A stretch of 64,000 bases of DNA from Methylorubrum populi (GTDB lineage: Bacteria; Pseudomonadota; Alphaproteobacteria; Rhizobiales; Beijerinckiaceae): assembly GCF_002355515.1 (NCBI RefSeq), contig NZ_AP014809.1, positions 3,248,501-3,312,500 of the forward strand, written 5' to 3'. Below are positions 49,766 to 59,760 of this stretch, one piece after another (position 1 is the first letter of the stretch; every line of letters starts with the position of its first letter). Under the pieces are notes generated by a model. It did no database searches. It saw only the letters and a program-made list of their open reading frames with translations, and had not been told where the DNA came from. A program made the position numbers and the translations under genes.

Positions 49766-49854
49766 AATCCTGGCGAAACGGATCGGTTGACACCCGATCC
49801 GACCCTCACCATAAGGACCTCGCCCGCCGCGATCGAAACGCGGTGACCCGGTTT

Positions 49855-49938
49855 GGGGGAATGTCCCGAGCGGCAAAGGGGGCGGACTGTAAATCCGCTG
49901 CGTAAGCTTCGTAGGTTCGAGTCCTACTTCCCCCACCA
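49855..49938 (+). tRNA. tRNA-Tyr (anticodon GUA)
   Basis: An 84-base tRNA with acceptor arms GGGGGAA and TTCCCCC, discriminator A and encoded CCA at 49936-49938. The anticodon stem GCGGA/TCCGC encloses CTGTAAA with anticodon GTA at 49889-49891. The T-arm reads GTAGG TTCGAGT CCTAC. A long variable arm, as expected for bacterial tRNA-Tyr, accounts for the length. Confidence 0.97.
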
Positions 49939-50220
49939 AACACGATCCAGATCACGGCCGATCGTGACGATCGGTCCCGAGACGTGATCAACTCCATCCG
50001 ACATCGCTCATCCAGGGCGCGGTCCCGGCGCCATCGCCGCGGGCCGGCATTGCCGTGGTCGATACGCGCTGTGGCATAGCTCTGGAACGGGAAATCGCAT
50101 ATAATTGTGCGACACAGGAATCTGTTCACAGGTTTGGGCATTCGCGCGTAAAACTAACCTGCGTTAGTTCAGCTCGCTGTTCATGGCGCTAGGTTGGTGC
50201 GACTAGGCCAAGGAAACCCA

Positions 50221-50955
50221 GTGTCCAACCCGCTCGTCCGTAAGCTGGAAAACTTCGTTCGCCTGTCTCTCGAAGAGAAGCAGGCCTTGGAGAAGATTGC
50301 TCAGCCGACACGAAGACTGGGCGCGCGTGAAGATGTAATCCGCGATGGCGAGCGGCCTCGCCATGTCAACGTCGTCCTCGAAGGTTGGGCCTGCCGCTAC
50401 AAACAACTCGAAGATGGTCGCCGACAGGTCATCTCAATTTTTCTTCCTGGCGACCTTTGTGATCCGCACGTCTTCGTACTGCGCAAGATGGATCACTCGC
50501 TCGGAACGCTGACCCCAGTCGTTCTTGCTGAAGTATCTGAGACCGCCATTCGGGATATCGCCTTGCAATACCCAAGGGTCGCGGAAGCGCTCTGGTGGGA
50601 AATGCTGGTGACGGCCGCCATCCAGCGTGAATGGACGGTGAGCCTCGGCCAGCGCCTGGCGACGGAGCGGCTCGGGCATCTTTTCTGTGAGCTGTTCCTG
50701 CGACTGCGCGCCGTCGGCATGACGAGCGAAACGAGTTGCGAGTTCCCCATCACGCAGGCCGATCTCGGTGACGCGATGGGTCTGTCGACCGTCCACATCA
50801 ATCGCACGCTCAAGGAGCTGCGGGCCGCCGGGCTGATCCGCCTGCGCGGTCGTCAATTGACCATCCCGGACTTTCCGGCTCTCCAGTCAGCGTCGCTCTT
50901 CGATCCGTCTTACTTGCATTACGAACGGGATCCATCGGCAATCGACGACGATTGA
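50221..50955 (+). CDS. Crp/Fnr-family transcriptional regulator
   Basis: A 244-residue regulator with an N-terminal cyclic-nucleotide-type beta roll (RDGERPRHVNVVLEGWACRYK, ISIFLPGDLCDPH) and a C-terminal winged helix-turn-helix (ITQADLGDAMGLSTVHINRTLKEL). It lacks the N-terminal cysteine set of FNR, so an iron-sulphur oxygen sensor is unlikely. The GTG at 50221 has AAGGAA five bases upstream. The region before it, after tRNA-Tyr, holds a small inverted repeat ACTAAC/GTTAGT (50153-50168). The kinase gene follows after 51 bases. Confidence 0.88.
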   Translation: MSNPLVRKLENFVRLSLEEKQALEKIAQPTRRLGAREDVIRDGERPRHVNVVLEGWACRYKQLEDGRRQVISIFLPGDLCDPHVFVLRKMDHSLGTLTPVVLAEVSETAIRDIALQYPRVAEALWWEMLVTAAIQREWTVSLGQRLATERLGHLFCELFLRLRAVGMTSETSCEFPITQADLGDAMGLSTVHINRTLKELRAAGLIRLRGRQLTIPDFPALQSASLFDPSYLHYERDPSAIDDD

Positions 50956-51006
50956 TGAACGGCTCTCAGCCGATTCATCCTGTTGAGGTCAGCGAACGGC
51001 TCAGCC

Positions 51007-51711
51007 ATGAACCAGGATCCGCGGGATGCACGTATCGAGGAGTTGGAGGCCGAGAACCGGCGCCTGCGCCGCTTCCTCGACGAGACCGGCCTGCCGGCAG
51101 AGCTGCGCCACAAGGTGCGCAACACCCTCTCGATGCTGCGGGCGATCATCCGCCGCTCGGCCGAGACGAGCGATTCCCTGGAAACTTATGTCGCCCATCT
51201 CGACGGGCGGCTCGATGCTCTCGCCCGCGTTCTCAACGCCTTGATGCGGAGCGTCCCCGAGGGAATCGGTCTACACTCTCTCGTCGCCGATGAGCTCCTC
51301 GTGCACCTCGCGCGCGAGGGCGAGCAGGTTGTAATTTCTGGTCCGAACCTTCGTTTCCGTCCCGGCGCCGCCGAGGTCTTCGCCATTGCGGTCCACGAAC
51401 TGGCCGTGAACGCCGTCGAGCACGGTGCCTTGACCGTGCCGTTGGGGCGCATCCGCGTAACCTGGAGCCTCTCGCCTTCGGCGGTGCAGGCAGGCTCTCA
51501 ATCGCGTTTGACCTTTGTCTGGGAGGAGAGCGGCCTCGACGATCTCCCGCCGACACCGCCGCATCGCGGCTTCGGCTTCGAGGTCCTCGAGCGCAGCCTG
51601 CGCTACGAGCTGAAAGCCGACACAACGCTCGATTTCGACCCGCACGGTCTGCGCTGCACGATCAGCCTGCCGCTCGGATCCCAGATCATGGCGATCGACG
51701 ACGAGGAATAG
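51007..51711 (+). CDS. HWE-type sensor histidine kinase without sensor domain
   Basis: A 234-residue soluble kinase. A short coiled-coil N-terminus leads into the phospho-acceptor segment ELRHKVRNTLSMLRAIIRRS (His35). The ATPase domain has the HWE/HisKA_2-type N box HELAVNAVEHGAL. No PAS, GAF or membrane segment is present, so the input must come from another protein. Kinases of this family often serve the general stress response of alphaproteobacteria. No response regulator gene is adjacent. Confidence 0.82.
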   Translation: MNQDPRDARIEELEAENRRLRRFLDETGLPAELRHKVRNTLSMLRAIIRRSAETSDSLETYVAHLDGRLDALARVLNALMRSVPEGIGLHSLVADELLVHLAREGEQVVISGPNLRFRPGAAEVFAIAVHELAVNAVEHGALTVPLGRIRVTWSLSPSAVQAGSQSRLTFVWEESGLDDLPPTPPHRGFGFEVLERSLRYELKADTTLDFDPHGLRCTISLPLGSQIMAIDDEE

Positions 51712-51932
51712 CGCCACTGCTCGACAGAGCCCGGGATCGGGACACGATCTCCCGGCCTGCGGTCGATCGGTCACGCCTGTCGTTGTCCGCTCACCATTTT
51801 ACGATCGAGCGCTGTACCAAGCGTGGCCGGGGTAGCCCCGCGGCAGATCGACGGGTACTTAACATCTGGATGCTTTTCTGGAGGCATCGCCCGTCACGAG
51901 CCAGGGACCCCACCGCACGAATGCATGTCCGG

Positions 51933-53906
51933 ATGAACTGCCTGCTGCGTTCACCGGCCATCGGTGGCGTTCTCCTCGGTTTCGCGACCCTGATCGCCCT
52001 GCCGGAGCGGGCGCATGCCTTCGACCTGTTCGGGTTGTTCGGATCCGAGGAAGAGCCGCCGGCGCCGAGCGCCGGGGCGCTGCCCTACAACCTGCGGATC
52101 ACCGGCACCGACGACTCGGACATTCTCCGGGCGTTGCAAGATACCTCAACGCTCTATCGCCTGCGCCAGGACGCGCCGCCGGACGGCGAGGGGCTCGTCC
52201 GGCGCGCCGAGGCGGATCTGCGGCGCCTGACAGACGTGCTCTCGGGCTACGGCTACTATCAGGGCACGGTCTCGATCCGGATCGACGGCGTGCCCGTCAC
52301 GGGCGAGACCTCTCTGGCCGCCGCCGCCCGCGCCGCGGAAGCCTCGCGCGCCCGGGCGCTGGTGCCGGTGAAGATCGCGGTCGATCTCGGCCCCGTCTAC
52401 ACGTTGCGTAGCGTGCGCGTCCTCGATCCCCGCGGCCGACCGTTCTCGGACGAGGTGCTGCCCGAGCGCTTCACCCGCACCGACGACGACGTACCGGCCC
52501 GCTCGGCCACGGTGCTCGCCCGCGAGGCGAAGATCGTCGACCGCTTCCGCACCCTCGGCCATCCCTTCGCCAAGGCCGTCAGCCGCGATCCCATCGTCGA
52601 CGACGCCGCCCACGTCATGGATGTGACCTTCACCATCGATCCCGGACCGATGGCCGGGCTCGGCGAGGTCTCGGTCAAGGCGACCGACGGCATCGACCCG
52701 GCGGTGATCCGCTCCTTCATCTATTCCGAGCCCGGCGATCCCTACTCGCCGAAGGCCGTCGCCGATATCCGCCGCTCGGTCGCCCGCATCGAGGGCCTCG
52801 GCGCGGTGCGCGTGCGCGCGGGCGAGAGCCTCGACGCCCAGGGCAACCTGCCGATCTTCGTTGAGGTGAGCGAGCGCGAACGGAACCTCATCGGCGTGTC
52901 GGCGCGCTACTCCACGGTCGATGGCCCGGGCGTGCGCGCCTACTACGCCAACCGCAACCTCTGGGGTGGCGGCGAGACCCTGCGGCTCGATGCGGACATC
53001 TACTATCTCGGCCTCGGCTACGATCCGTTCGCGACCCAGCGCAAGCTCGCCGGCATCGACACGACGGGGCTGGGCGGGCGCCTCTCCGCCACCTTCGTGA
53101 AGCCGGCGCTCGGCGGCACCCGCAACGATCTCCTGGCGAACGCCTTCATCACCCGCGAGGTGCAGCAGAGCTATTTCGTCGACGCAGCCGGCGCCTCGGT
53201 CGCCCTCCGACACCGCTTCTCCGACACCTTCTCGGCCCAGATCGGCCTCGACGGGCAGGTCGGCCGCTCGAAGGACGCCATCGGCACCGTCGATTACCGG
53301 CTGATCGGCGTGCCGCTCTCCGTCACCTACGATTCCACCGACAGCCTGCTTGACCCGACCGAGGGTTTCCGGGTGATCGCGTCCGCCGCGCCCTATCCCG
53401 GCTTCCTCGGCTCGGATCCGGGCATCTTCGTCGCGAAGGCGCAGGGCTCGACCTACTACGCGCTGGACGAGGAGCGGAAATACGTATTGGCCGGCCGCCT
53501 CGGCTTCGGCTCGGTCTCGGGGGCGCGGCTCGACGAGATCCCCGACAACTTCCGCTTCTTCGCGGGCGGCGGCGGCTCGGTGCGCGGCTTCGCCTTCCGC
53601 ACCCTCGGCCCGCGCGGACCATTCAACCTGCCAATCGGCGGACGCAGCCTGCTGGAAGCCTCGATCGAGGCCCGCATCAAGATCACCGAGACCATCGGCA
53701 TCGTGCCCTTCTTCGATGCGGGCACGGCCTTCGCCTCGACGCTGCCGGATTTCGATGAGCGAATCCGCAAGGCGGCGGGCATCGGCGTCCGCTACTACAC
53801 CGGCATCGGTCCGATCCGCGCCGACCTCGCCTTCCCGCTCGATCGGATCAAGGGAAACCGCGAGCTGCCGGCTGCCCTGTACATCAGTCTCGGACAGGCG
53901 TTCTGA
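51933..53906 (+). CDS. tamA: autotransporter assembly factor TamA (Omp85 family)
   Basis: A 657-residue outer-membrane protein. It has a signal peptide (cleavage near RAHAFD), POTRA-like repeats (residues about 45-290), and a C-terminal beta-barrel with the Omp85 features RFFAGGGGSVRGF and a final aromatic residue in YISLGQAF. With TamB it spans the envelope and helps insert outer-membrane proteins or move phospholipids. The ATG at 51933 is chosen as the start of the signal peptide, and 51921 is possible. tamB begins at the very next base. Confidence 0.92.
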   Translation: MNCLLRSPAIGGVLLGFATLIALPERAHAFDLFGLFGSEEEPPAPSAGALPYNLRITGTDDSDILRALQDTSTLYRLRQDAPPDGEGLVRRAEADLRRLTDVLSGYGYYQGTVSIRIDGVPVTGETSLAAAARAAEASRARALVPVKIAVDLGPVYTLRSVRVLDPRGRPFSDEVLPERFTRTDDDVPARSATVLAREAKIVDRFRTLGHPFAKAVSRDPIVDDAAHVMDVTFTIDPGPMAGLGEVSVKATDGIDPAVIRSFIYSEPGDPYSPKAVADIRRSVARIEGLGAVRVRAGESLDAQGNLPIFVEVSERERNLIGVSARYSTVDGPGVRAYYANRNLWGGGETLRLDADIYYLGLGYDPFATQRKLAGIDTTGLGGRLSATFVKPALGGTRNDLLANAFITREVQQSYFVDAAGASVALRHRFSDTFSAQIGLDGQVGRSKDAIGTVDYRLIGVPLSVTYDSTDSLLDPTEGFRVIASAAPYPGFLGSDPGIFVAKAQGSTYYALDEERKYVLAGRLGFGSVSGARLDEIPDNFRFFAGGGGSVRGFAFRTLGPRGPFNLPIGGRSLLEASIEARIKITETIGIVPFFDAGTAFASTLPDFDERIRKAAGIGVRYYTGIGPIRADLAFPLDRIKGNRELPAALYISLGQAF

Positions 53907-56900
53907 ATGGTTTTTCCGCTCCGCCTGCATCGTCTGAATCGTTCCCCTCTCACGGGGGAGGGGACCCGCAGAGCGGGCGGGCGCTGGATCCTGGCAGCGG
54001 CGTTCCTGTCGGTCACTCTGCTCCTTGCCGCCCTGTTCGCCACCGACGACACCCGCGCCGCCGACGGCGAGAAGACCGTGCTCGGCGGCCTCCTTTCGAA
54101 GGCGCTCTCGACACCCTCGTCGCAGGTGTCGATTGGCGCCGTCGACGGCGCGCTCTCGTCGGACGCCACCATCCGCGATGTCGTCATCAGTGACTCTGAC
54201 GGTCCATGGTTGAAGCTCGATCGCGCCCGCCTCGTCTGGCGGCGTCTGGCGCTTCTGTCCGGCCGGCTTGAAGTCGACAGCCTGGAGATCGGCCGACTCG
54301 ATGTGCTGCGCAGGCCGGTGCCCGGCCCGACGCCGGCGGAGGCGGAGCCGGACGGCAAATTGCTTCCCGACCTCCCGGTCAAAGTCGAGATCAAGGGTTT
54401 CACGCTGGCCGAACTGGTCTTGGGAGAGAGCATCGCGGGTCAGGCGGCGCGTCTGGCCGGTGACGGGAAGGCAAAGCTCGGCAACCCGTCCGAAGGCCTC
54501 GACGTCAGCGCGGATTTCCGCCGGCTCGATGCGGCCGGGCGCTTCATCGCTCGACTGCTGTTCGTGCCCAAGGGTGAGCGCCTGGAGATCAAGGCGAACC
54601 TGATCGAGCCCCAGGGCGGCCTGCTCTCGAAGGCGGCGAACCTTCCCGGCACCCCGCCGATCAACTTCGACCTCGACGGACGCGGCACCCTCGATTCCTT
54701 CAACGCCCGGCTGGACTTCGACGCCGGCCCGGAGATCGGTGCGAAGGGCGGTGCCCGCCTCTCGCGCATCGGCACGGATCGCCGCCTGAGTCTCGACCTG
54801 ACCTCGCGCATCGAGGGGCTGGTGCCGGGCCCGGCGGCAGCGGTCTTCTCCGGCGAGACCAAGCTCGACGGCGGCATGGCTTTCTCCGATTCGGGCGCCT
54901 TCCGCATCGACCGGCTCGACCTTGCCTCCCGCACCGCGCGGCTCGGCATCGGTGGCACGCTCTCCGCCGATCGCATCGCGGATTTCATGATCGCCGCGCG
55001 CGCCCTTCCGACGGAGGGCGGGGTGACCAAGGCCGCCGAGGCGGAGCTGGAAACCCTGGTCTTCGACGGCAGCCTGAAGGGTCCGCTCTCGTCGCCACGG
55101 GTGAAGGGCAACCTCAAGGCAGCCGGCCTGCGTACGAAGGAGTCGTCCCTGGAGCGCGTCGAGGCGCTGCTGAGCGTCGAGCCGAGCGGCACCGATCCGA
55201 AGGCGCAGCGCTTCACCGTCACTGCCGACGCGGCGATGGAGGGCCTGCGGCTTGCCGATCCGGCCTTGCGCCGGGCCGTGGGCAGCCGCGCCAAGCTCGT
55301 TTTGCGCGCTGCCGCCGGAGCGGACGGCGTCCTGGACGTCACGACGCTCACCGTCGACTCCGACACCGCCCGTGCTGCCTATACCGGTCGCATCGGGCAG
55401 AACACGCTCACCGGCACGCTTGAGGCGGCGCTGGCGGATGTCGGGGCCTTCTCGGGCGTTGCGGGCCGAACGCTCGCCGGCCGCCTCGATGCCAAGGCGA
55501 GCTTGAGCGGCGATCCGGCCCGCAAGGCGCTCTCCGCCGATCTCGATCTGCGCGGTGGCGGCCTCGTCCTCGGAGAGCCGGTCGCCGACCGCCTCATCGG
55601 CCGCGCGCCGACTCTGACGGGACGGGTATCGCAGACCTATGACGGCTACGGTTTCGAGCGCCTGCGCTTCGAGGGCGCGGGACTCGTGGCGACACTCCAG
55701 GGCCAAGCCGACGCCAAGACGGCGGACGTCGCCGCCCGCATCGACCTCAGGAACCTGTCGGCTCTCGATGAGCGCCTGTCCGGCCCGGCCAGCGCGGACG
55801 CCCGGCTGACGGGCTCCCTCCTGAGGCCCGCCCTCACCGCGGCGCTGCGTGCACCCGACGTGAGCGCCAACGGCCGGCCGATCCGCGATCTGCGCCTCGA
55901 CGCCGTGCTGAGCGACCTGCGCGATGCCCTCGATGGTACGCTGCGGATGACCGGAGACATCGCCGGCAAGCCGCTCCGGGCCGAAGCCCATATGTCCCGG
56001 CCGGGCCGGACCGACTACGCCCTCGACCGGTTCGCCTTGGCCCTCGGCTCCGTCGCGGCGGACGGACAAGCCGTCATCGACACCGCCAGCCTCCTCGCTG
56101 ACGGAGCGCTGACGATCCGCGCCGGCGATCTCGGCGACCTCTCACCGCTCGCGCTCGCGCCCATGGCCGGCAGCCTCGACGCGGCGGTGAGGCTCTCGCG
56201 TGCGGGCGGACGTCAGGATGCGGTGATCCGCGCCACGGGCGCGAGCCTGCGCTACGACACGTTCGGACTGGCAAAACTCGACGCCGACCTCACCGGTCGT
56301 GACCTGCGCGCCCATCCCATCCTCGACGGCCATGCCGCCATCGACCGTCTTGTCGCCGCCGGCCAGAGCGTGGATACCGTCCGGCTCACCGCCAATGGTA
56401 CGCCGACGGCGAGCGACATCGCGCTGACCGCTCAGGCCCGGGGCTTCGCCCTCGACGGCGCGGCGCGGTTGATTCCGGCCGAGCGAACCCGGATCGAGAT
56501 CGCCCGGTTCTCGGCCCAGCGGGGCGGCGACCGCCTCGCACTCGCCAATCCCGCCGCGATCACCCTCGACGGAGCTTCAGCGCTGATCGAGGGACTCGTC
56601 GTCGCCGCCGGCCCGGGCCGGATCAGCGTCCAGGGACGGGCCGGGTCCGATCTCGACCTCAGGCTCGGCATTCGCGCCCTGCCGCTCTCGCTCGCGCGGA
56701 TCGCCGACCCGAGTCTCGCGCTGTCCGGCACGCTGGAGGGCGAGGCCGATCTGCGCGGGACCGCCGCGCGGCCGGAGGGACGCTACGCCCTCTCCGTTGC
56801 CGGCCTCGTCACCCCCGAAACCCGCAAGGCCGGCCTGCCGCCGATCACCGCGCGCGCGAGCGGCCGGCTCGCCGAGGGCGAGGCCAGCATCGACGGCCGG

Positions 56901-58298
56901 GTCTCCGCCGGGCGGGGCGTCGACGTCACCGTGACCGGCGCCGTGCCGGTCGAGGCCGGCGGCGGATTGAATCTGCGCGCTCGCGGCAGCCTCGACGCGG
57001 CGCTCGCCAACTCGATGCTCAGCGTGAGCGGGCAACGGGTCGCCGGCCGGATCGCGCTCGATGCGGGCGTGACCGGCACCGTCGCCGCGCCGAAGGTGGA
57101 AGGCTCCGCGACACTCTCCGGCGGCAGCCTCACCGATCCGCTCAACGGCATTCGCCTCACCGACATCCAGGGCCGGGTGACCGGCCGCGGCGACACCCTC
57201 GTCATCGAGCGGCTGACTGCTGCGACCCGCAACGGCGGTCGTCTTTCCGTCGATGGGCGCGTCGCCGTCGAGCCGGCCTCCGGTTTCCCTGGAACGCTCC
57301 GAATCACCGCCGACCGGGCCGAGCTGGTGTCGAGCCCGCTGATGACGGCGGTGTCGAGCCTCAACCTCGCCCTGTCGGGACCGCTCGCCCGCAAGCCGGT
57401 CATCAAGGGCCGGATCGACGTCGTCTCCATCGATGTCTCGGTGCCCGACCGTCTGCCCGCCACGGTACAGCCACTGCCGGGTATTCGCCGGGTCAACGTG
57501 ACTCCCGAAGTGCGCGAGCGCCTCGCCAAGCGGGCCGAGCGCAAGGCGCAGATCGAGGCGGCGAGCCGCGGCAAGAAGGCCCCGCCGCCGTTCGACGCCG
57601 CCCTCGACGTGACCGTAAGTGCGCCGAGCCGCATCTTCGTGCGCGGGCGCGGCATCGATGCGGAGCTCGGCGGCGAGTTGCGCGTCACCGGCTCGTCGCG
57701 CGATCCACGGGCCAACGGCGACTTCTCCCTGCGCCGCGGCGTGTTCAGCCTCGGCGGACAGCGCCTCGACTTCACCCGCGGCCGGGTGTTCTTCGCGGGC
57801 GATCTCGCCCAGCCCGATCTCGACTTCGCCGCCGAGACCAAGGCCGCGGACGTCACCGCCCGCATCGCGGTCACGGGGCCGGCGTCGCAGCCGGTCTTCG
57901 CCCTCTCCTCCGATCCGAGCCTGCCGCAGGACGAGATCCTCTCCCGCATCCTGTTCAAGAAGGCAGCGGCCGGGCTCTCGCCCTTCCAGGCGCTCCAGCT
58001 CGCCCAAGCCGTGGCCCAGCTCTCCGGCGGGGCGGGCGGGCCGGACGTCTTCGAGTCGGCCCGCAAGGGTCTCGGCCTCGACAGCCTCGACGTCTCTACG
58101 GGTGCGAGCGGCGGTCCGGCCGTCGGCGCCTCGCGCTACATCAACGACCGCATCAGCGTCGGCGTGAAGGCCGGCGCCAAGCCCGCCGACACCGCCGCGA
58201 CAATCAATTACGACGTGACGCGGCGGATCAAGCTCAACGGCGAGGCCGGCAGCGACGGCCGCACCTCGGTCGGCGTCGGCGCTGAGTGGGAATGGTAG
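53907..58298 (+). CDS. tamB: translocation and assembly module TamB
   Basis: A 1463-residue AsmA-like envelope-spanning protein. It has an N-terminal membrane anchor (WILAAAFLSVTLLLAALFAT), a very long region of repetitive beta strands forming a hydrophobic groove, and the C-terminal DUF490 domain. The DUF490 domain shows GDFSLRRGVFSLGGQRLDFTRG and LPQDEILSRILF, ending in YDVTRRIKLNGEAG. The start codon follows the tamA stop without a gap, so the two are co-translated. Confidence 0.93.
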   Translation: MVFPLRLHRLNRSPLTGEGTRRAGGRWILAAAFLSVTLLLAALFATDDTRAADGEKTVLGGLLSKALSTPSSQVSIGAVDGALSSDATIRDVVISDSDGPWLKLDRARLVWRRLALLSGRLEVDSLEIGRLDVLRRPVPGPTPAEAEPDGKLLPDLPVKVEIKGFTLAELVLGESIAGQAARLAGDGKAKLGNPSEGLDVSADFRRLDAAGRFIARLLFVPKGERLEIKANLIEPQGGLLSKAANLPGTPPINFDLDGRGTLDSFNARLDFDAGPEIGAKGGARLSRIGTDRRLSLDLTSRIEGLVPGPAAAVFSGETKLDGGMAFSDSGAFRIDRLDLASRTARLGIGGTLSADRIADFMIAARALPTEGGVTKAAEAELETLVFDGSLKGPLSSPRVKGNLKAAGLRTKESSLERVEALLSVEPSGTDPKAQRFTVTADAAMEGLRLADPALRRAVGSRAKLVLRAAAGADGVLDVTTLTVDSDTARAAYTGRIGQNTLTGTLEAALADVGAFSGVAGRTLAGRLDAKASLSGDPARKALSADLDLRGGGLVLGEPVADRLIGRAPTLTGRVSQTYDGYGFERLRFEGAGLVATLQGQADAKTADVAARIDLRNLSALDERLSGPASADARLTGSLLRPALTAALRAPDVSANGRPIRDLRLDAVLSDLRDALDGTLRMTGDIAGKPLRAEAHMSRPGRTDYALDRFALALGSVAADGQAVIDTASLLADGALTIRAGDLGDLSPLALAPMAGSLDAAVRLSRAGGRQDAVIRATGASLRYDTFGLAKLDADLTGRDLRAHPILDGHAAIDRLVAAGQSVDTVRLTANGTPTASDIALTAQARGFALDGAARLIPAERTRIEIARFSAQRGGDRLALANPAAITLDGASALIEGLVVAAGPGRISVQGRAGSDLDLRLGIRALPLSLARIADPSLALSGTLEGEADLRGTAARPEGRYALSVAGLVTPETRKAGLPPITARASGRLAEGEASIDGRVSAGRGVDVTVTGAVPVEAGGGLNLRARGSLDAALANSMLSVSGQRVAGRIALDAGVTGTVAAPKVEGSATLSGGSLTDPLNGIRLTDIQGRVTGRGDTLVIERLTAATRNGGRLSVDGRVAVEPASGFPGTLRITADRAELVSSPLMTAVSSLNLALSGPLARKPVIKGRIDVVSIDVSVPDRLPATVQPLPGIRRVNVTPEVRERLAKRAERKAQIEAASRGKKAPPPFDAALDVTVSAPSRIFVRGRGIDAELGGELRVTGSSRDPRANGDFSLRRGVFSLGGQRLDFTRGRVFFAGDLAQPDLDFAAETKAADVTARIAVTGPASQPVFALSSDPSLPQDEILSRILFKKAAAGLSPFQALQLAQAVAQLSGGAGGPDVFESARKGLGLDSLDVSTGASGGPAVGASRYINDRISVGVKAGAKPADTAATINYDVTRRIKLNGEAGSDGRTSVGVGAEWEW

Positions 58299-58377
58299 GC
58301 GGGCCCGCGGGCACCGGACTGCGAGCGGTTCAGCCGGACGATCGATACCGACAAAGCAACGGATCGGAGAGACTGGC

Positions 58378-58953
58378 ATGGGGCGGGGATTTACCTACGC
58401 CGTCGGATTGTCTCAGTTTCTGTTTCTCTCCAGTGCGCCCGTGCGCGGCGAGGCGTTCACGGACCCCTCGACCGGCTTCTCGGTGACCGTACCGGCCGGG
58501 TTCGCCATCCGATCACAGCGGAAGGACCCCACTCACGAAATCCTCGTCGATATCGTCAGCCAGACCGGACAGCCGCCCGTCGCGGGACGAAGCGAAGCGC
58601 TGTGTGCTGCAGGATTCAGGCGGAACCTACCGGGGGCCATTTCTTCGCAGGCGGAGTTGAACGCCCTGCCGGCGCTTCGCGAGCGGGTCGCCGAAGCCAG
58701 GACGATCCTGGCCGGACAAGGCCTGCAGACGGAAACCGTCGAGTCGATCAAGAGCAGCGAGTTTGCGGGGTTCGAAGTGGTCTCGGTCCCGACTTCAGGA
58801 CCGGACCACCGGAATGTCCGCATCTACATGGCGATCATGGATCGTGTGATCGGTCGGATCGACATCGTGTGCGCGACGACGAAGCAGGCACTACCCGACG
58901 CCCTTCCGATTTTTCGCGCGATACGCGACGGCACGCGCCCACCCACACGGTAG
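58378..58953 (+). CDS. exported protein of unknown function
   Basis: A 191-residue protein with an N-terminal hydrophobic segment (LSQFLFLSSAPVRGEA), likely a signal peptide, followed by a compact mixed alpha/beta domain (FSVTVPAGFAI to DRVIGRIDIVCATT). Three cysteines are present in the mature part, if residues after the signal are counted. I do not recognise the family. It stands alone after tamB, with GGAG upstream of the ATG at 58378. Confidence 0.6.
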   Translation: MGRGFTYAVGLSQFLFLSSAPVRGEAFTDPSTGFSVTVPAGFAIRSQRKDPTHEILVDIVSQTGQPPVAGRSEALCAAGFRRNLPGAISSQAELNALPALRERVAEARTILAGQGLQTETVESIKSSEFAGFEVVSVPTSGPDHRNVRIYMAIMDRVIGRIDIVCATTKQALPDALPIFRAIRDGTRPPTR

Positions 58954-59047
58954 GGGTAATCGGGATGTCGGCATCGCCCCCATCGGAGCGCCACAGAGAA
59001 GCCGCCCGGCGCAGACTGGCGCCGGGCCCCGCTGATCGTGCGCGCTC

Positions 59048-59536
59048 CTACGGCTCCTTGAAGCCGTATTCCGGCACACCCTCGTCGTTGCCGTAATACT
59101 TGTAGGGCAGGAACTTGCCCGACATGGCGAGCTTCACCCGGTCGCCCTTGTTGTTGGGCTCGCGCTCCATCGTCATGTTGAAGTCGATCGCCGACATGAT
59201 GCCGTCGCCGAACTCCTCCTGGATCAGCTCCTTCCAAGTGGTGCCGTAGACCATCACCAGTTCGTAGAAGCGGTAGATCAGCGGGTCGGTCGGCGGCATC
59301 TGCGGGATCGAGCCGCGGTAGGGCGCCTCGTTCAGCATCCGCTCCTCCGCCTGGCTAAGGCCGAACAACTCGGCGGCCTTCTTGGCCTGAGCCTTGGGGA
59401 GCTTCATCTGGCCCATGCAGGCGGCGGTGATGAGGATCGGCGAGATCCCGCCGATCTCGTCTTGGATGTACTTCCAAGTCCACCCCTTCTCGCGCTTGAT
59501 GTCGAGGAGCTTCTCGGTGAGGTCTTCGCGCTTCAT
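59048..59536 (-). CDS. cynS: cyanate hydratase (cyanase)
   Basis: Decomposes cyanate with bicarbonate to ammonia and carbon dioxide. Its 162 residues agree with the usual length of about 156. The N-terminal helix-turn-helix-like domain is followed by the catalytic domain with LIYRFYELVMVYG (catalytic Arg and Glu) and GIMSAIDF (catalytic Ser). GGGAG lies six bases before the ATG at 59536. A sigma-54 promoter at 59700-59714 faces it, and a sigma-54 activator is encoded divergently. No cyanate transporter or carbonic anhydrase gene is adjacent. Confidence 0.95.
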   Translation of the reverse strand: MKREDLTEKLLDIKREKGWTWKYIQDEIGGISPILITAACMGQMKLPKAQAKKAAELFGLSQAEERMLNEAPYRGSIPQMPPTDPLIYRFYELVMVYGTTWKELIQEEFGDGIMSAIDFNMTMEREPNNKGDRVKLAMSGKFLPYKYYGNDEGVPEYGFKEP

Positions 59537-59699
59537 GCTCGTCTCCCTGCCGGCGATCGGCTGGCCGTGAACGGGGTGGCCGTTCGGATGTCAGGGGGCG
59601 TGACCTCCGAACGGCCTGACCATTCTGTCCGCCGAAGCGAACCGAACGGCACTCGAATGACGGGCCGCGAACCGCGCCGCGTCATTGCGAGGATGGACC

Positions 59700-59714
59700 G
59701 CAAACGGCGTGCCA
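59700..59714 (-). promoter_or_regulatory. sigma-54 (-24/-12) promoter for cynS
   Basis: On the leftward strand the sequence reads TGGCACGCCGTTTGC, an exact TGGCAC-N5-TTGC match to the RpoN consensus. Transcription would start near 59689, giving a leader of about 150 bases before cynS. This is a consensus assignment, and no start site has been measured. Confidence 0.85.
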
Positions 59715-59760
59715 GACCCTGCCTCGGATCAAACGCTCGACACGGCAGTGACTTAAGCCG

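Noticed and set aside
52146..56069. A long minus-strand open frame opposite tamA and tamB.
   Set aside because: Composition is typical of an antisense shadow, and both sense genes are convincing in domain order and length.
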